Assembly: GCA_003605115.1 (NCBI GenBank)
Contig: QZKY01000004.1
Location: 62,001 to 126,000, forward strand
Origin: Oxalobacter sp.
Lineage (GTDB): Bacteria > Pseudomonadota > Gammaproteobacteria > Burkholderiales > Burkholderiaceae_D
Direction: 5' to 3'
DNA length: 64,000 bases
Below the pieces are notes generated by a model, which ran no database searches, was not told where the DNA came from, and saw nothing but the letters and a program-made list of their open reading frames with translations. Positions 52,087-61,100 of this stretch are shown here, in pieces. The translations under genes were made by a program, and so were the position numbers. The first letter of the stretch is position 1, and each line of letters begins with the position of its first letter.

Positions 52087-52500
52087 TTACTTGTTGCCAG
52101 ACTTGGGGGGGCTGGGGGCAGGCTCGAGTCGTTGGGGCGCGGCCTTATCATCCGCCTCCTTTGGCGTTTTGCCGTTGAATTCTTTGACGACCCATTGCGG
52201 CACAACCACGTCATCAGCCGGGGTATTGCCGGTGGCACGCTTCGGACGAAGAATATAGGTGCTGGGACCGCTTTTCACTTTGATTTCTTTCAGTTCGTTT
52301 CCGGAACCGCGTTCTTCGGTGATCCTGTTTTTTGAGGAAGGCGGTTTAATGGTGATGGTCGGTGGTTCACCTTCTTCAAGTTTTTCGAGTTTCGGCGGGG
52401 CTGCCTCATCTTTGGCGGGGGTTTGCGCCAAGACACAGAAAGGCACCAGCAACGCGATTGTGCCGAAAGTCAGAACGGGCAAAAATGGTATTTTGCGCAT
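52087..52500 (-). CDS. DUF2782 family periplasmic protein
   Basis: The 137-residue protein has a signal peptide (cut near VLAQ-TP), a Lys/Glu/Pro-rich linker and a short core (PPTITIKPP, then ELKEIKVKSGPSTYILRPKR) that fits DUF2782. Its C-terminus is disordered. Role unknown. It lies between thrB and the LOG gene on the same strand. Confidence 0.8.
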   Translation of the reverse strand: MRKIPFLPVLTFGTIALLVPFCVLAQTPAKDEAAPPKLEKLEEGEPPTITIKPPSSKNRITEERGSGNELKEIKVKSGPSTYILRPKRATGNTPADDVVVPQWVVKEFNGKTPKEADDKAAPQRLEPAPSPPKSGNK

Positions 52501-52542
52501 GACTGGAGAGCCTTTAAATAATATAAGAGCGCGTATTTTAGC

Positions 52543-53283
52543 CTATAGGTAAAGCATTTTCTGTCTTTCCTCGTCCGTCATGGCGAGTTCGCGCGCCTTA
52601 TAGAAATCAAGAATGGCTTGCACGATTTCCTTAGGGTCGTCGAGTACCTGCATGAGAGCCAGATCATCCTGACCGATCAAACCATTCCCGACCATCTGTT
52701 CCTGGAACCAATCCAGCAAGCCCTTCCAGAAAGTGCGGCCAACCAAAATGAGTGGAATCCGCCGAATTTTTTGCGTTTGCATCAACGTCAGCACTTCGCT
52801 CATCTCATCCATGGTGCCAAACCCGCCCGGGAAGAGTACAAAAGCGTCGGCATATTTCACAAAGCCGACTTTGCGCGCAAAAAAGTGGCGATACTGAATC
52901 GAGATGTTTTGCCACAAATTGGGTTTTTGCTCATGGGGGAGAATAATATTCAGACCAACCGAGGGCGACTTACCCTCGAATGCCCCACGGTTGGCGGCAG
53001 CCATGATGCCGGGGCCACCACCCGAAATGACCGCAAAACCTGCGTCTGAGAGGCGATGTGACACGTCAATGCATTTGATATAGTCGGGATGGTCAGGGTG
53101 GATGCGTGCGGAGCCAAAAATGGTCACGGCAGGGTGCAAGGTCGAAAGTCGTTCGGTCGTCTCGACAAACTCTGACATAATGGAAAACATGCTCCAGGAT
53201 TCACGCGCCTTGAGAATGGTGGCGACCTCGATGTTGTCCAGTTCGCGCAAATTCGGCAAATTTTTTCCGTTGTTATCAGCCAT
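52543..53283 (-). CDS. LOG family Rossmann-fold protein (TIGR00730)
   Basis: LOG enzymes release nucleobases from nucleoside 5'-monophosphates. The 246-residue protein has the GSARIHPD motif near 54-61, SGGGPGIMAAANRGA, and the catalytic PGGFGTMDEMSE. With the start at 53283 its ATG directly abuts the divergent polA ATG (CATATG). A TTG two codons earlier is an alternative. The physiological substrate is not known. Confidence 0.92.
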   Translation of the reverse strand: MADNNGKNLPNLRELDNIEVATILKARESWSMFSIMSEFVETTERLSTLHPAVTIFGSARIHPDHPDYIKCIDVSHRLSDAGFAVISGGGPGIMAAANRGAFEGKSPSVGLNIILPHEQKPNLWQNISIQYRHFFARKVGFVKYADAFVLFPGGFGTMDEMSEVLTLMQTQKIRRIPLILVGRTFWKGLLDWFQEQMVGNGLIGQDDLALMQVLDDPKEIVQAILDFYKARELAMTDEERQKMLYL

Positions 53284-56061
53284 ATGCAAAAAACCTTGTT
53301 GTTAGTTGATGGTTCCAGCTACCTGTATCGCGCCTTCCATGCGCTTCCCGATTTGCGTAGTCCCGCAGGAGAACCCACGGGCGCCTTATACGGAATCATC
53401 AACATGCTGCGCCGTCTACGCCATGATTATCCCGCAACTTACGCCGCCTGTGTGTTTGACGCGAAGGGAAAGACTTTCAGAGATGATCTCTATCAAGACT
53501 ATAAAGCAACACGCAGCGACATGCCGGAAGATTTGGTGCGTCAGATCGCGCCCATACACGAAGCGGTGAGCCTGCTGGGCTGGCCCATTTTGATGGTCGA
53601 GGGTGTGGAGGCAGACGATGTGATTGGCACGCTCGCACACCAGGCGGCAGCGCAAGGCATCAAGACGATCATCTCAACGGGCGATAAGGACATGGCGCAA
53701 CTGGTGAACGGTCGCGTGACGCTGGTGAACACGATGAGTAATGAAACGCTCGATTACGATGCCGTCATCGAAAAATTTGGCGTGCCGCCGGAGCGCATTA
53801 CCGATTATCTGACGCTGGTGGGTGACACGTCTGACAACGTGCCGGGCGTGGCGAAGTGTGGGCCGAAAACCGCGCTCAAGTGGCTCACAGAATATGGCAC
53901 CTTGGATGGCGTCGTTAAAAATGCAGGAAAGATAAGTGGTGTCGTTGGCGAAAATTTGCGGAATACGCTGGATTGGTTGCCGATGGCACACACCTTGGTG
54001 ACCATCAAAACCGATTGCGATTTGTCTGCGCATATTGCATCGATTGAAGACACGCTGCGCACGCATCCGGAAGATCGGGAGGCGCTGAAAACTTTCTTTG
54101 ACCGCTATGGTTTCAAAAGTTGGTTGCGTGAGTTGAGCGTATCTTTGAGCTCCAGTGAAAAAAAAGCAGAAGATAAAAAGTCGGATCCACCAATCAATCA
54201 ATCCGCTGATTCCGGCACGTCCCTAACTGAAACGGCGGTTAAAGCGACGCCCGTTGAGGCGCATTATGAAACGGTGCTCACGCAAGACAGGCTGATGTTC
54301 TGGCTTAAAAAAATCAATACGGCCTTGTTGACGGCGCTTGATACGGAGACCACTTCGCTGGAACCCATGGAAGCGCAACTGGTCGGCATCTCCCTTTGTT
54401 GTGAACCCGGGATCGCGGCTTATATTCCGGTGGCGCACCAGTATCCCGATGCGCCGGCTCAATTGTCGCGAGACGCGGTTCTCAATACGCTCAAGCTATG
54501 GTTGGAAGATGCCCAGAAGCCAAAGGTCGGGCAAAATCTCAAGTACGACAGTCATGTTTTCGCGAATCACGGCATCACCTTGCGCGGCATCGCGCACGAC
54601 ACCTTGCTGGAATCCTACGTGCTGGAAGCGCATCGCAGCCATAACATGGACAGCCTCGCGCAGCGGCATCTGAATCGCACGACCATCACCTACGAGGAAG
54701 TATGCGGCAAAGGCGCATCGCAGATCGGGTTTGACGAAGTATCGATTGATCGTGCTACCGAGTATGCCGCAGAAGATGCGGATGTCACGCTGCAATTGCA
54801 TCAAGCAATTTGGCCGCGCATTGAAGGGGAAGACAAGTTACGGTTCATCTACGAAAAAATCGAATTACCGACAGCGGTGACCTTGCAAAAAATGGAGCGT
54901 AACGGCGTGTTGATCGATGTGGACAAGCTTACTGTGCAATCGCACGAATTGGGCAAAACCATGTTGTCGCTGGAACAAAGCGCATACGAAGCTGCCGGTC
55001 AGCAGTTCAATCTGAACTCCCCCAAGCAAATCGGCGAAATTTTCTTTGACAAGCTGAAGCTGCCCATCGTGAAAAAAACGCCGTCCGGCGCGCCGTCCAC
55101 CGATGAAGAAGTCTTGCAAAAGCTGGCAGAAGATTTTCCGCTGCCCAAAACTTTGCTGGAATACCGTGGGCTGGCCAAGTTGAAATCTACCTACGCAGAC
55201 AAGTTGCCGAAGATGGTGAACCCTCATACGCATCGCGTACACACCAATTACGCGCAAGCCGTCGCGGTAACGGGGCGTCTGGCATCGAACGATCCCAATC
55301 TACAAAACATCCCGATCCGTACTGCCGAAGGTCGTCGCATTCGTGAAGCTTTCATAGCGCCGCCCGGCTGCAAAATCGTTTCCGCCGACTATTCGCAAAT
55401 CGAATTGCGGATCATGGCGCATATTTCAGGCGACGCGAATTTGCTGCAGGCGTTTGCGGCGGGCGAAGACGTGCACCGTGCTTCAGCGTCCGAAGTGTTT
55501 GGTGTGACGCCGCTCGAAGTCAGTAGCGAACAGCGCCGTTACGCCAAAGTGATTAACTTCGGCCTCATTTACGGGATGAGCGAATTTGGGCTGGCATCGA
55601 ATCTGGGCATCGAGCGTCATGCGGCACGTCACTACATTGATCGTTATTTTCAACGTTATCCCGGCGTGGCGCACTACATGGCAGACATTCGCGCGCAAGC
55701 CAAGGCACAAGGCTATGTCGAAACAGCATTCGGTAGACGATTGTGGCTGCCGGAAATCAATTCACCCAACGGGCCGCGTCGTCAGGCAGCAGAACGCGCA
55801 GCGATCAATGCGCCGATGCAAGGCACCGCTGCGGATTTGATTAAGCTCTCGATGATTGCGGTACAGGACTGGCTAGAAAAAGAAAGTCTCAGCACAAAAC
55901 TCATCATGCAGGTACACGATGAACTGGTGCTCGAGGTTCCAGAAAACGAACTGGCTGTCGTGCGGGAACATTTGCCAAAATTGATGTGTGGCGTGGCTAC
56001 GTTGAAAGTACCGCTGGTGGCAGATGTGGGCGTCGGGAACAATTGGGATGAAGCGCACTAA
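53284..56061 (+). CDS. polA: DNA polymerase I
   Basis: PolA fills gaps and removes RNA primers. The 925-residue protein contains three domains: the 5'-3' exonuclease (1-290), a 3'-5' exonuclease with intact acidic residues (DTETTSLEP near 349), and the polymerase domain. Polymerase motif A is DYSQIELRI, motif B RRYAKVINFGLIYG, motif C QVHDELV. All are intact. Its start codon touches that of the divergent LOG gene, so its promoter must lie within the LOG coding region; no clear ribosome binding site is visible. Confidence 0.97.
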   Translation: MQKTLLLVDGSSYLYRAFHALPDLRSPAGEPTGALYGIINMLRRLRHDYPATYAACVFDAKGKTFRDDLYQDYKATRSDMPEDLVRQIAPIHEAVSLLGWPILMVEGVEADDVIGTLAHQAAAQGIKTIISTGDKDMAQLVNGRVTLVNTMSNETLDYDAVIEKFGVPPERITDYLTLVGDTSDNVPGVAKCGPKTALKWLTEYGTLDGVVKNAGKISGVVGENLRNTLDWLPMAHTLVTIKTDCDLSAHIASIEDTLRTHPEDREALKTFFDRYGFKSWLRELSVSLSSSEKKAEDKKSDPPINQSADSGTSLTETAVKATPVEAHYETVLTQDRLMFWLKKINTALLTALDTETTSLEPMEAQLVGISLCCEPGIAAYIPVAHQYPDAPAQLSRDAVLNTLKLWLEDAQKPKVGQNLKYDSHVFANHGITLRGIAHDTLLESYVLEAHRSHNMDSLAQRHLNRTTITYEEVCGKGASQIGFDEVSIDRATEYAAEDADVTLQLHQAIWPRIEGEDKLRFIYEKIELPTAVTLQKMERNGVLIDVDKLTVQSHELGKTMLSLEQSAYEAAGQQFNLNSPKQIGEIFFDKLKLPIVKKTPSGAPSTDEEVLQKLAEDFPLPKTLLEYRGLAKLKSTYADKLPKMVNPHTHRVHTNYAQAVAVTGRLASNDPNLQNIPIRTAEGRRIREAFIAPPGCKIVSADYSQIELRIMAHISGDANLLQAFAAGEDVHRASASEVFGVTPLEVSSEQRRYAKVINFGLIYGMSEFGLASNLGIERHAARHYIDRYFQRYPGVAHYMADIRAQAKAQGYVETAFGRRLWLPEINSPNGPRRQAAERAAINAPMQGTAADLIKLSMIAVQDWLEKESLSTKLIMQVHDELVLEVPENELAVVREHLPKLMCGVATLKVPLVADVGVGNNWDEAH

Positions 56062-56184
56062 ACGGGCGCATGATCACTAATAGCGCCAGCCTTCAAGCGG
56101 CAACAGAAATGTCGCGCTACAATGACCAAAAAGTTTCGCAGTACAAGCAGATTCAAATGTCTTTCAGAGCGCAAGGAGGAAGCC

Positions 56185-56433
56185 ATGACCGCACGAAAAG
56201 AGCAATTTAAAAATACATACACTTGCAAGGTAAGTGGCGAGGGGTATGAATACGAAGCCGAATACGCCATCGGAAAGAAGGTAAAGTGGAGCGCGCGAAT
56301 TTACAAAGACGGCGAGCTAAAAGGCAATCCTACCGGAGAAGTGGCGAACGAATTAAAAGGCGAAGCGCTCAAGCAGTACATCATTGCTTATATCGAAGGG
56401 ATTATCGAAAAGCATTTGGGGGTCGCAGAGTAA
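56185..56433 (+). CDS. conserved small protein of unknown function
   Basis: The 82-residue protein starts at an ATG with an excellent AAGGAGG site nine bases upstream. It is charged and mixed alpha/beta: YTCKVSGEGYEYEAEYAIGKK suggests two strands, and a C-terminal helix ends in IIEKHLGVAE. There is no signal peptide and no metal motif. I do not recognise the family. It lies between polA and the convergent MidA-like gene. Confidence 0.75.
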   Translation: MTARKEQFKNTYTCKVSGEGYEYEAEYAIGKKVKWSARIYKDGELKGNPTGEVANELKGEALKQYIIAYIEGIIEKHLGVAE

Positions 56434-56462
56434 GATTGCCCAAGAGAAGAAACCTTGCCCAA

Positions 56463-57626
56463 TCAGAGGCGCTGACTGCGATCAGCGCGCGCGAGTGCTT
56501 CCGGCAGGGTGATGTTTTTCCCGACAACCAGCACCTTGAACAACTCCCCCATTTCCGTTGGCGAGAGCAGCATTTGCACGGCGTTGGCTTGCGGTAAATA
56601 ACGTGCGGCGTCCTCAGGCGGCGTACGCAGCAAAAGATCGCCAATACCGGACGCCATCAAGAATGAAGCCTGATTCATGTACGCGAGTATGTCCAACCCT
56701 GCCGCTTCAGCGGTACGCGCCAAAGCCGTAAAATCCACATGTGCGGTAATGTCTTGCAAGCCGGGATAAAAAAACGGGTCGCTGTGTGCATGATGCCGGT
56801 AATGACACATCAACGTGCCAGTGCAACGTTGATTCAGGTAATACTCGCGGGAGGGAAAGCCGTAATCGATGAAGATTGCTGCACCACTTTCTCCACGATG
56901 AATCATCTCTGCGACGGAGCGCATGAAGCCCAATGCTTGGAGTGGCACTTCGGTGCAATAATTTTCAGGAAGCGTCTCAGTTTTGGGAATATGGGTTTCA
57001 ATGTACTCGCGCAAGTCTTTACTGCAGGCGCGATTTTCAAAAGCAAAAGCATTATTTTTGACAACCACGCCCTGTTCACGCCAGCCGCCTGGCATTTTTG
57101 CAATCAGATTTGCCGGCATGGCATCAAGTACTTCATTGCCAATGACTGTGCCAGAAAAAGTCTCCGGCAATTGATCAATCCACTCGATCTGTGAAAAATT
57201 TTTTAGCAGTTGTTGCTGACGCGCGCGCAGTTCACCGGAAGGTTCAAGAATGAAGTATCGTTCCGGCTGAATGCCGCGCCCTTCAAGTTCTGTCAGCAAG
57301 TCGAGAGCGAGCTTGCCAGTGCCGGCACCGAACTCCAGCACAAACGGAGAAGTCTGTTCCAGCAAAGCCGCGACGGATTGCGCCAGGCTTGCGCCGAAAA
57401 GTGGCGTGATCTCAGGGGAGGTTGTAAAATCACCCGCCCGTCCCAGTTTGACCGCGCCGCCCGCATAGTAGCCGAGCGTGGGCGCATAGAGCGCCAAATC
57501 CATGTAACGGGCGAATGATATCCAGCCGCCTTGCCGAGTGATATCATCGGCAATCAAGCGGCAAAGTTTATCGGACGCAGCAAGGGCGTCCTCACTCGGC
57601 TCAGGAAGCGACTCAGGAAAGCGCAT
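56463..57626 (-). CDS. MidA/NDUFAF7-like SAM-dependent methyltransferase
   Basis: The 388-residue protein fits the PF02636 family. It starts with the helix-rich GWISFARYMDLALYAPTLGYY block near 38-58, then the SAM-binding FVLEFGAGTGKLALDLL near 97-113, then GTVIGNEVLDAMP and the FIDYGFPSREYY block. The mitochondrial relative NDUFAF7 methylates an arginine of complex I; the bacterial substrate is not established. The start at 57626 is the first Met fitting the family. Confidence 0.9.
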   Translation of the reverse strand: MRFPESLPEPSEDALAASDKLCRLIADDITRQGGWISFARYMDLALYAPTLGYYAGGAVKLGRAGDFTTSPEITPLFGASLAQSVAALLEQTSPFVLEFGAGTGKLALDLLTELEGRGIQPERYFILEPSGELRARQQQLLKNFSQIEWIDQLPETFSGTVIGNEVLDAMPANLIAKMPGGWREQGVVVKNNAFAFENRACSKDLREYIETHIPKTETLPENYCTEVPLQALGFMRSVAEMIHRGESGAAIFIDYGFPSREYYLNQRCTGTLMCHYRHHAHSDPFFYPGLQDITAHVDFTALARTAEAAGLDILAYMNQASFLMASGIGDLLLRTPPEDAARYLPQANAVQMLLSPTEMGELFKVLVVGKNITLPEALARADRSQRL

Positions 57627-57670
57627 CCTGGCATTGTATTCGCAAACGCACACAATTCGGCCACTCGACT

Positions 57671-58486
57671 ATGACAACCAAGCAGCCCAGCGACGAGCCA
57701 TCGAACCCGCAGCGCGTGGCACTGGTGACAGGCGCGGCAAAGCGCATCGGACGCGAAATCGCGCTTGCACTTGCCAGGCGCGGCTGGGATATAGCCGTCC
57801 ATTATCGCCTGTCTGCCAATGAAGCAAATGATGTCGTCAAAGCCATAGAAGCCATCGGCCAGCGTGCGCTTGCCTTGCATTGCGATTTCGCAGACGAAGC
57901 CTCCGTCAAACGCTTACTGTCGGAGGCAGCAGCGAAGTTGGGCGCGGTTTCCTGTGTCGTCAACAATGCCGCCATCTTCGAACACGATTCCGTAGAGCAG
58001 TTTTCATACGCGTCACTGGATATGCACATGCGCACGAATCTGGGCGCGCCGATCCTCTTGACGCACGCCCTGCATCAGGCAACACCGGAAGGCAGCCAAT
58101 CGGTTGTCGTCAATTTGCTGGATCAAAAACTGGTGAATCTCAATCCGAGTTTCCTGTCGTACACGCTTTCCAAAGCGGCCTTCGATACGGTAACGGTGAT
58201 GCTAGCACAGGAACTCGCGCCGAAATTGCGCGTCGTCGGCGTTTCACCGGGCATTACACTGAAGTCATCGGATATGACCGATCAGGAATTTGCGATGGCG
58301 CATGTTGCAACCCCGCTCGGTAAATCCAGCACACCCCAAGACATTGCCGCTGCGGTGTGCTTTCTCATCGAATCTCCCGCCATTACCGGTACGACACTCA
58401 CTGTCGATGGCGGACAACATCTGATCCCCACGCGACAAGACATTATGTTTCTTGTCAAAGCGCCTGATCAAACCAGAAAGCCTTAA
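57671..58486 (+). CDS. pteridine reductase-like short-chain dehydrogenase
   Basis: The 271-residue SDR has the cofactor motif TGAAKRIG at 20-27, which fits the TGxxxRxG signature of pteridine reductases, an NNAAIFEHD motif and the catalytic YTLSK. folB follows after two bases. Together they suggest a dihydropterin- or dihydrofolate-reducing role (FolM/Ptr1 type), but a general NADPH-dependent reductase cannot be excluded. Confidence 0.87.
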   Translation: MTTKQPSDEPSNPQRVALVTGAAKRIGREIALALARRGWDIAVHYRLSANEANDVVKAIEAIGQRALALHCDFADEASVKRLLSEAAAKLGAVSCVVNNAAIFEHDSVEQFSYASLDMHMRTNLGAPILLTHALHQATPEGSQSVVVNLLDQKLVNLNPSFLSYTLSKAAFDTVTVMLAQELAPKLRVVGVSPGITLKSSDMTDQEFAMAHVATPLGKSSTPQDIAAAVCFLIESPAITGTTLTVDGGQHLIPTRQDIMFLVKAPDQTRKP

Positions 58487-58488
58487 GT

Positions 58489-58890
58489 ATGCTGACAGAA
58501 TTAAATCGACAAAAACTCACTGATTGCCGCCGCCTCTTTTTGCGCAACTATGAAGTGCCCATCAAAATTGGCGTGGACGACGAAGAAAAGCTGGCTGCGC
58601 AACGCATGTACGTCAATGTGGATGTGTACATCCCGTTAGTTTGGTCAACGCCGACGCGCGATGATTTGTCCGAAGTTGTGGACTACAACTTCATGCGCGA
58701 CGCACTGGTGATGCGTACCTCCAGCGGGCACATCCAATTGCAGGAAACGCTGTGCGACGATGTTGCGGGCATTTTGCTCTCGCATCCTAAGGTGTACGCT
58801 GTTCGTGTGTCTACCGAAAAGCCCGACATTTATGCAGACTGCGAAAGCGTGGGTGTGGAAGTGTTTCACATCAAGGAAGCCTTGGTGTGA
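58489..58890 (+). CDS. folB: dihydroneopterin aldolase
   Basis: FolB cleaves dihydroneopterin to hydroxymethyl-dihydropterin in folate synthesis. The 133-residue protein has the family start FLRNYEVPIKIGVDDEEK, the DDLSEVVDYNFMRDAL stretch, the catalytic glutamate in QLQETL, and the STEKPDIY block. It is likely co-transcribed with the SDR upstream. Two palindromic repeats follow. Confidence 0.92.
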   Translation: MLTELNRQKLTDCRRLFLRNYEVPIKIGVDDEEKLAAQRMYVNVDVYIPLVWSTPTRDDLSEVVDYNFMRDALVMRTSSGHIQLQETLCDDVAGILLSHPKVYAVRVSTEKPDIYADCESVGVEVFHIKEALV

Positions 58891-58921
58891 TTGAAATGGG
58901 CAAAACTAAATCCGGAGCGAA

Positions 58922-58982
58922 GAATAAATGGGGTCAGCAGTTTTATTTTGCGTAGCAAAATTTACTCTTACCCCATTTATTC
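58922..58982. repeat. palindromic element, GGGGTCAG family, copy 3
   Basis: Perfect 13-base arms GAATAAATGGGGT and ACCCCATTTATTC enclose an inner hairpin ATTTTGC-GTA-GCAAAAT at 58945-58961. Confidence 0.75.
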
Positions 58983-59015
58983 AGACAAGAAGTAGGCCTC
59001 AATTAATTCGTAAAA

Positions 59016-59072
59016 AATTCGGGGTCAGAGTCAAATATCGCAAGCGATAGTTTGACTGCTGACCCCGGTTTT
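59016..59072. repeat. palindromic element, GGGGTCAGAGT family, copy 4
   Basis: Arms with GGGGTCAGAGTCAAA (59021-59035) and the nearly complementary TTTGACTGCTGACCCC (59051-59066) surround TATCG-CAAG-CGATA. It stands in tandem with copy 3 between folB and ttcA. Confidence 0.75.
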
Positions 59073-59112
59073 TTACTGCGTCACGTTATTGGAACGCTAA
59101 AAGATAAAACCC

Positions 59113-59958
59113 ATGCCCCAAACTGTCCGCACCAAAAAAGCCATCAAGGCAGCTTACGAAAACAATAAGCTGCACAAGCGCTTGTGTCGTCAGGTGGGTC
59201 AGGCGATTGGCGATTACAACATGATCGAAGCGGGTGACAAGGTCATGGTGTGTCTCTCCGGTGGCAAAGATAGCCACGCCTTGCTGGATGTATTACTGAC
59301 GCTCCAGTCGCGCGCACCCATTGATTTTGAAATCATTGCGGTCAATCTCGAACCCGTACTCCCCCATTATCCGTCAAACGTCTTGCCTGCCTATCTTAAA
59401 GAGCGCAGCGTGTCATTTCACATCGAGCGGCAGGACACGCTGTCCATTGTCAAAAGCCATTTCCCAGAAGGGAAAAATGCCTGTTCGCTGTGTTCACGTT
59501 TGCGTCGAGGCATTCTGTATCGCGTGGCAGGTGAAATCGGTGCGACAAAAATTGCGCTCGGTCATCACCGCGAAGACATTCTCGAAACTTTTTTTCTCAA
59601 TCTCTTTTTCGGCGGCAAACTGAAAACCATGCCGCCCAAACTGCGCACCGACGATGGTCAACACATCGTCATACGCCCGCTGGCCTATGTGAAAGAGGCA
59701 GATTTGGAACGCTACGCTGCGTCTAGAAATTTCCCCATCATTCCGTGCAGCTTATGTGGGCTGGAACCGAACCAGCAAAGAGCGCAGATGAAGGCCATGT
59801 TGCGCGAGTGGGAGAAAAAATTCCCCGGCCGAATCGAAAATACGTTTGCCTCTCTGGCGAAGGTTGTGCCATCGCACTTGATGGATCCGACGTTATTTGG
59901 TTTCGCGGAGTTGAAATCGGATGGGGTTTTGCGCGACGGCAGCGAGGAAGAAGCGTGA
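59113..59958 (+). CDS. ttcA: tRNA 2-thiocytidine(32) synthetase TtcA
   Basis: TtcA thiolates C32 in certain tRNAs with ATP and an iron-sulfur cluster. The 281-residue protein has the PP-loop SGGKDSHAL near 50-58, the first cysteine pair in [11 protein letters not shown] and the third cysteine in CSLCG. The [10 protein letters not shown] stretch is also typical. It stands behind the palindromic repeats. Confidence 0.95.
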   Translation: MPQTVRTKKAIKAAYENNKLHKRLCRQVGQAIGDYNMIEAGDKVMVCLSGGKDSHALLDVLLTLQSRAPIDFEIIAVNLEPVLPHYPSNVLPAYLKERSVSFHIERQDTLSIVKSHFPEGKNACSLCSRLRRGILYRVAGEIGATKIALGHHREDILETFFLNLFFGGKLKTMPPKLRTDDGQHIVIRPLAYVKEADLERYAASRNFPIIPCSLCGLEPNQQRAQMKAMLREWEKKFPGRIENTFASLAKVVPSHLMDPTLFGFAELKSDGVLRDGSEEEA

Positions 59959-60004
59959 AATGCGCAAGCCCTTCACGAATGCGCCAAAGGCATAAAGGGA
60001 AAAA

Positions 60005-60035
60005 CAAAGGCAAGCACATTACGTGCTTGCCTTTG
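60005..60035. terminator. perfect hairpin after ttcA
   Basis: The 13-base stem CAAAGGCAAGCAC/GTGCTTGCCTTTG with loop ATTAC lies between ttcA and the convergent small gene. No long T-run follows, so it is a weak terminator or a shared 3' hairpin. Confidence 0.6.
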
Positions 60036-60094
60036 AGAGTGGGCGTTATGGAGACTGCGCTTGAGACAATAACGGGATGATCCATCCCGCGGTT

Positions 60095-60379
60095 TTATTC
60101 GGACTCACTACTTTTGCGGCGTTGCCAAGGACGGTTGAGCACGCGGAACGTGACTTCAAAATTTACGTCGTTGGCTTTCAAGAAGGTTGCAGCGGCCATA
60201 GTGCCAAAGCTCTCTTGAATCCTGATGGCTTTCTCAACGATTTCGGCCGTTTTAAGATCTTTCCTTAAATCAGATATCCTGAAACCCGGGAGAGGATCGG
60301 CAACGGATTCATTGCTCGAAATAACGGCGCGTCCATTTTTGAGATTTAAGGCTGATAATGCTCGGCTAACTGCTTTCAT
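60095..60379 (-). CDS. small basic protein, paralogue of the gene at 27752-27976
   Basis: The frame is open to 60517. I choose the Met at 60379 (MKAVSRALSA), giving 94 residues, because the part before it has no counterpart. Its C-terminal half shares about 26 of 50 positions with the other copy: K-T-A-E-I-V, then GTMAAATFL, then VNFEVTFRVLNRPWQRRK. No clear ribosome binding site precedes the start, so the start is uncertain. The function is unknown. It lies between ttcA and the YdjM-like gene on the opposite strand. Confidence 0.6.
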   Translation of the reverse strand: MKAVSRALSALNLKNGRAVISSNESVADPLPGFRISDLRKDLKTAEIVEKAIRIQESFGTMAAATFLKANDVNFEVTFRVLNRPWQRRKSSESE

Positions 60380-60578
60380 GATAAACGGCGGAAGGACGAA
60401 AAGCGCTAATGATACCTCAATTCCACGGCTATTGCCTCGAGGAAATGGCGCAGAATTTTTCGAAATAGGCCGAATTGATTGGGCTGGGGAGTGAGTTAGT
60501 GCTGACAATGCCAACATGTTAATTACATTATTTGCAACATTGGGAAATGGTCTCCGCCATCGCAGGAGTGTCTAAAAA

Positions 60579-61076
60579 ATGATTCTGGCTCATCTCCCTG
60601 TCGGCTACATCGCCGCCAAGTTGCTGCACAAGCGTGCTGGATCGCACGGCGTATCCTGGAAAGTTTTCTTGGCTTTGGCGCTCGTCGGTTCCATCGCGCC
60701 CGATTTGGATTTTGTGTATTACCTGATCGATAGCAGCCGACATCACCATATTTTTTTTACGCATTACCCGGCGTTTTGGGGTGCTTTGCTGATCGGAGCC
60801 GCATCTTGGTATGGCTTTGCACGCGACAGGCGTTGGCCAGTCCTGGCACTTGCGCTAACGCTCAATGCGTTTGTGCATGTGTGCCTGGATAGCGTGGCGG
60901 GCAGCATTCGCTGGCTGGCGCCAGTCAGTTTCGAACCGTATGCGTTGGTGACGGTGCCGCGCGTGACCGGCTCGCGCCGCCTCGATTATCTCGTGCACTG
61001 GTCGTCGTGGCTGGAGTTGATCCCGATAGTGTGGGCGCTTCTGTTGTGGCGGAATGCAAAAAAAGAACTGGCGTAA
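60579..61076 (+). CDS. YdjM-like inner membrane metal-dependent hydrolase family protein
   Basis: The 165-residue protein has four hydrophobic segments. It has the PF04307-type metal motif GSIAPDLDFVYY near 38-49, then HHHIFFTHYP near 54-63 and HVCLD near 92-96. Family members include the LexA-controlled YdjM of E. coli; activity is unproven. The stop codon TAA lies inside a half copy of the GGGGTCAG/GGGGACAG repeat family. Confidence 0.83.
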   Translation: MILAHLPVGYIAAKLLHKRAGSHGVSWKVFLALALVGSIAPDLDFVYYLIDSSRHHHIFFTHYPAFWGALLIGAASWYGFARDRRWPVLALALTLNAFVHVCLDSVAGSIRWLAPVSFEPYALVTVPRVTGSRRLDYLVHWSSWLELIPIVWALLLWRNAKKELA

Positions 61077-61097
61077 ATTACGCTGTCCCCATTTTTA
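61071..61097. repeat. half copy of the palindromic repeat family
   Basis: GCGTAAATTACGCTGTCCCC matches the right half of the element at 6357-6377 (GCGTAAATTACTCTGACCCC) at all but two positions and runs on into a T-rich flank. It provides the stop codon of the YdjM-like gene. The left half is missing. Confidence 0.55.
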
Positions 61098-61100
61098 CAG

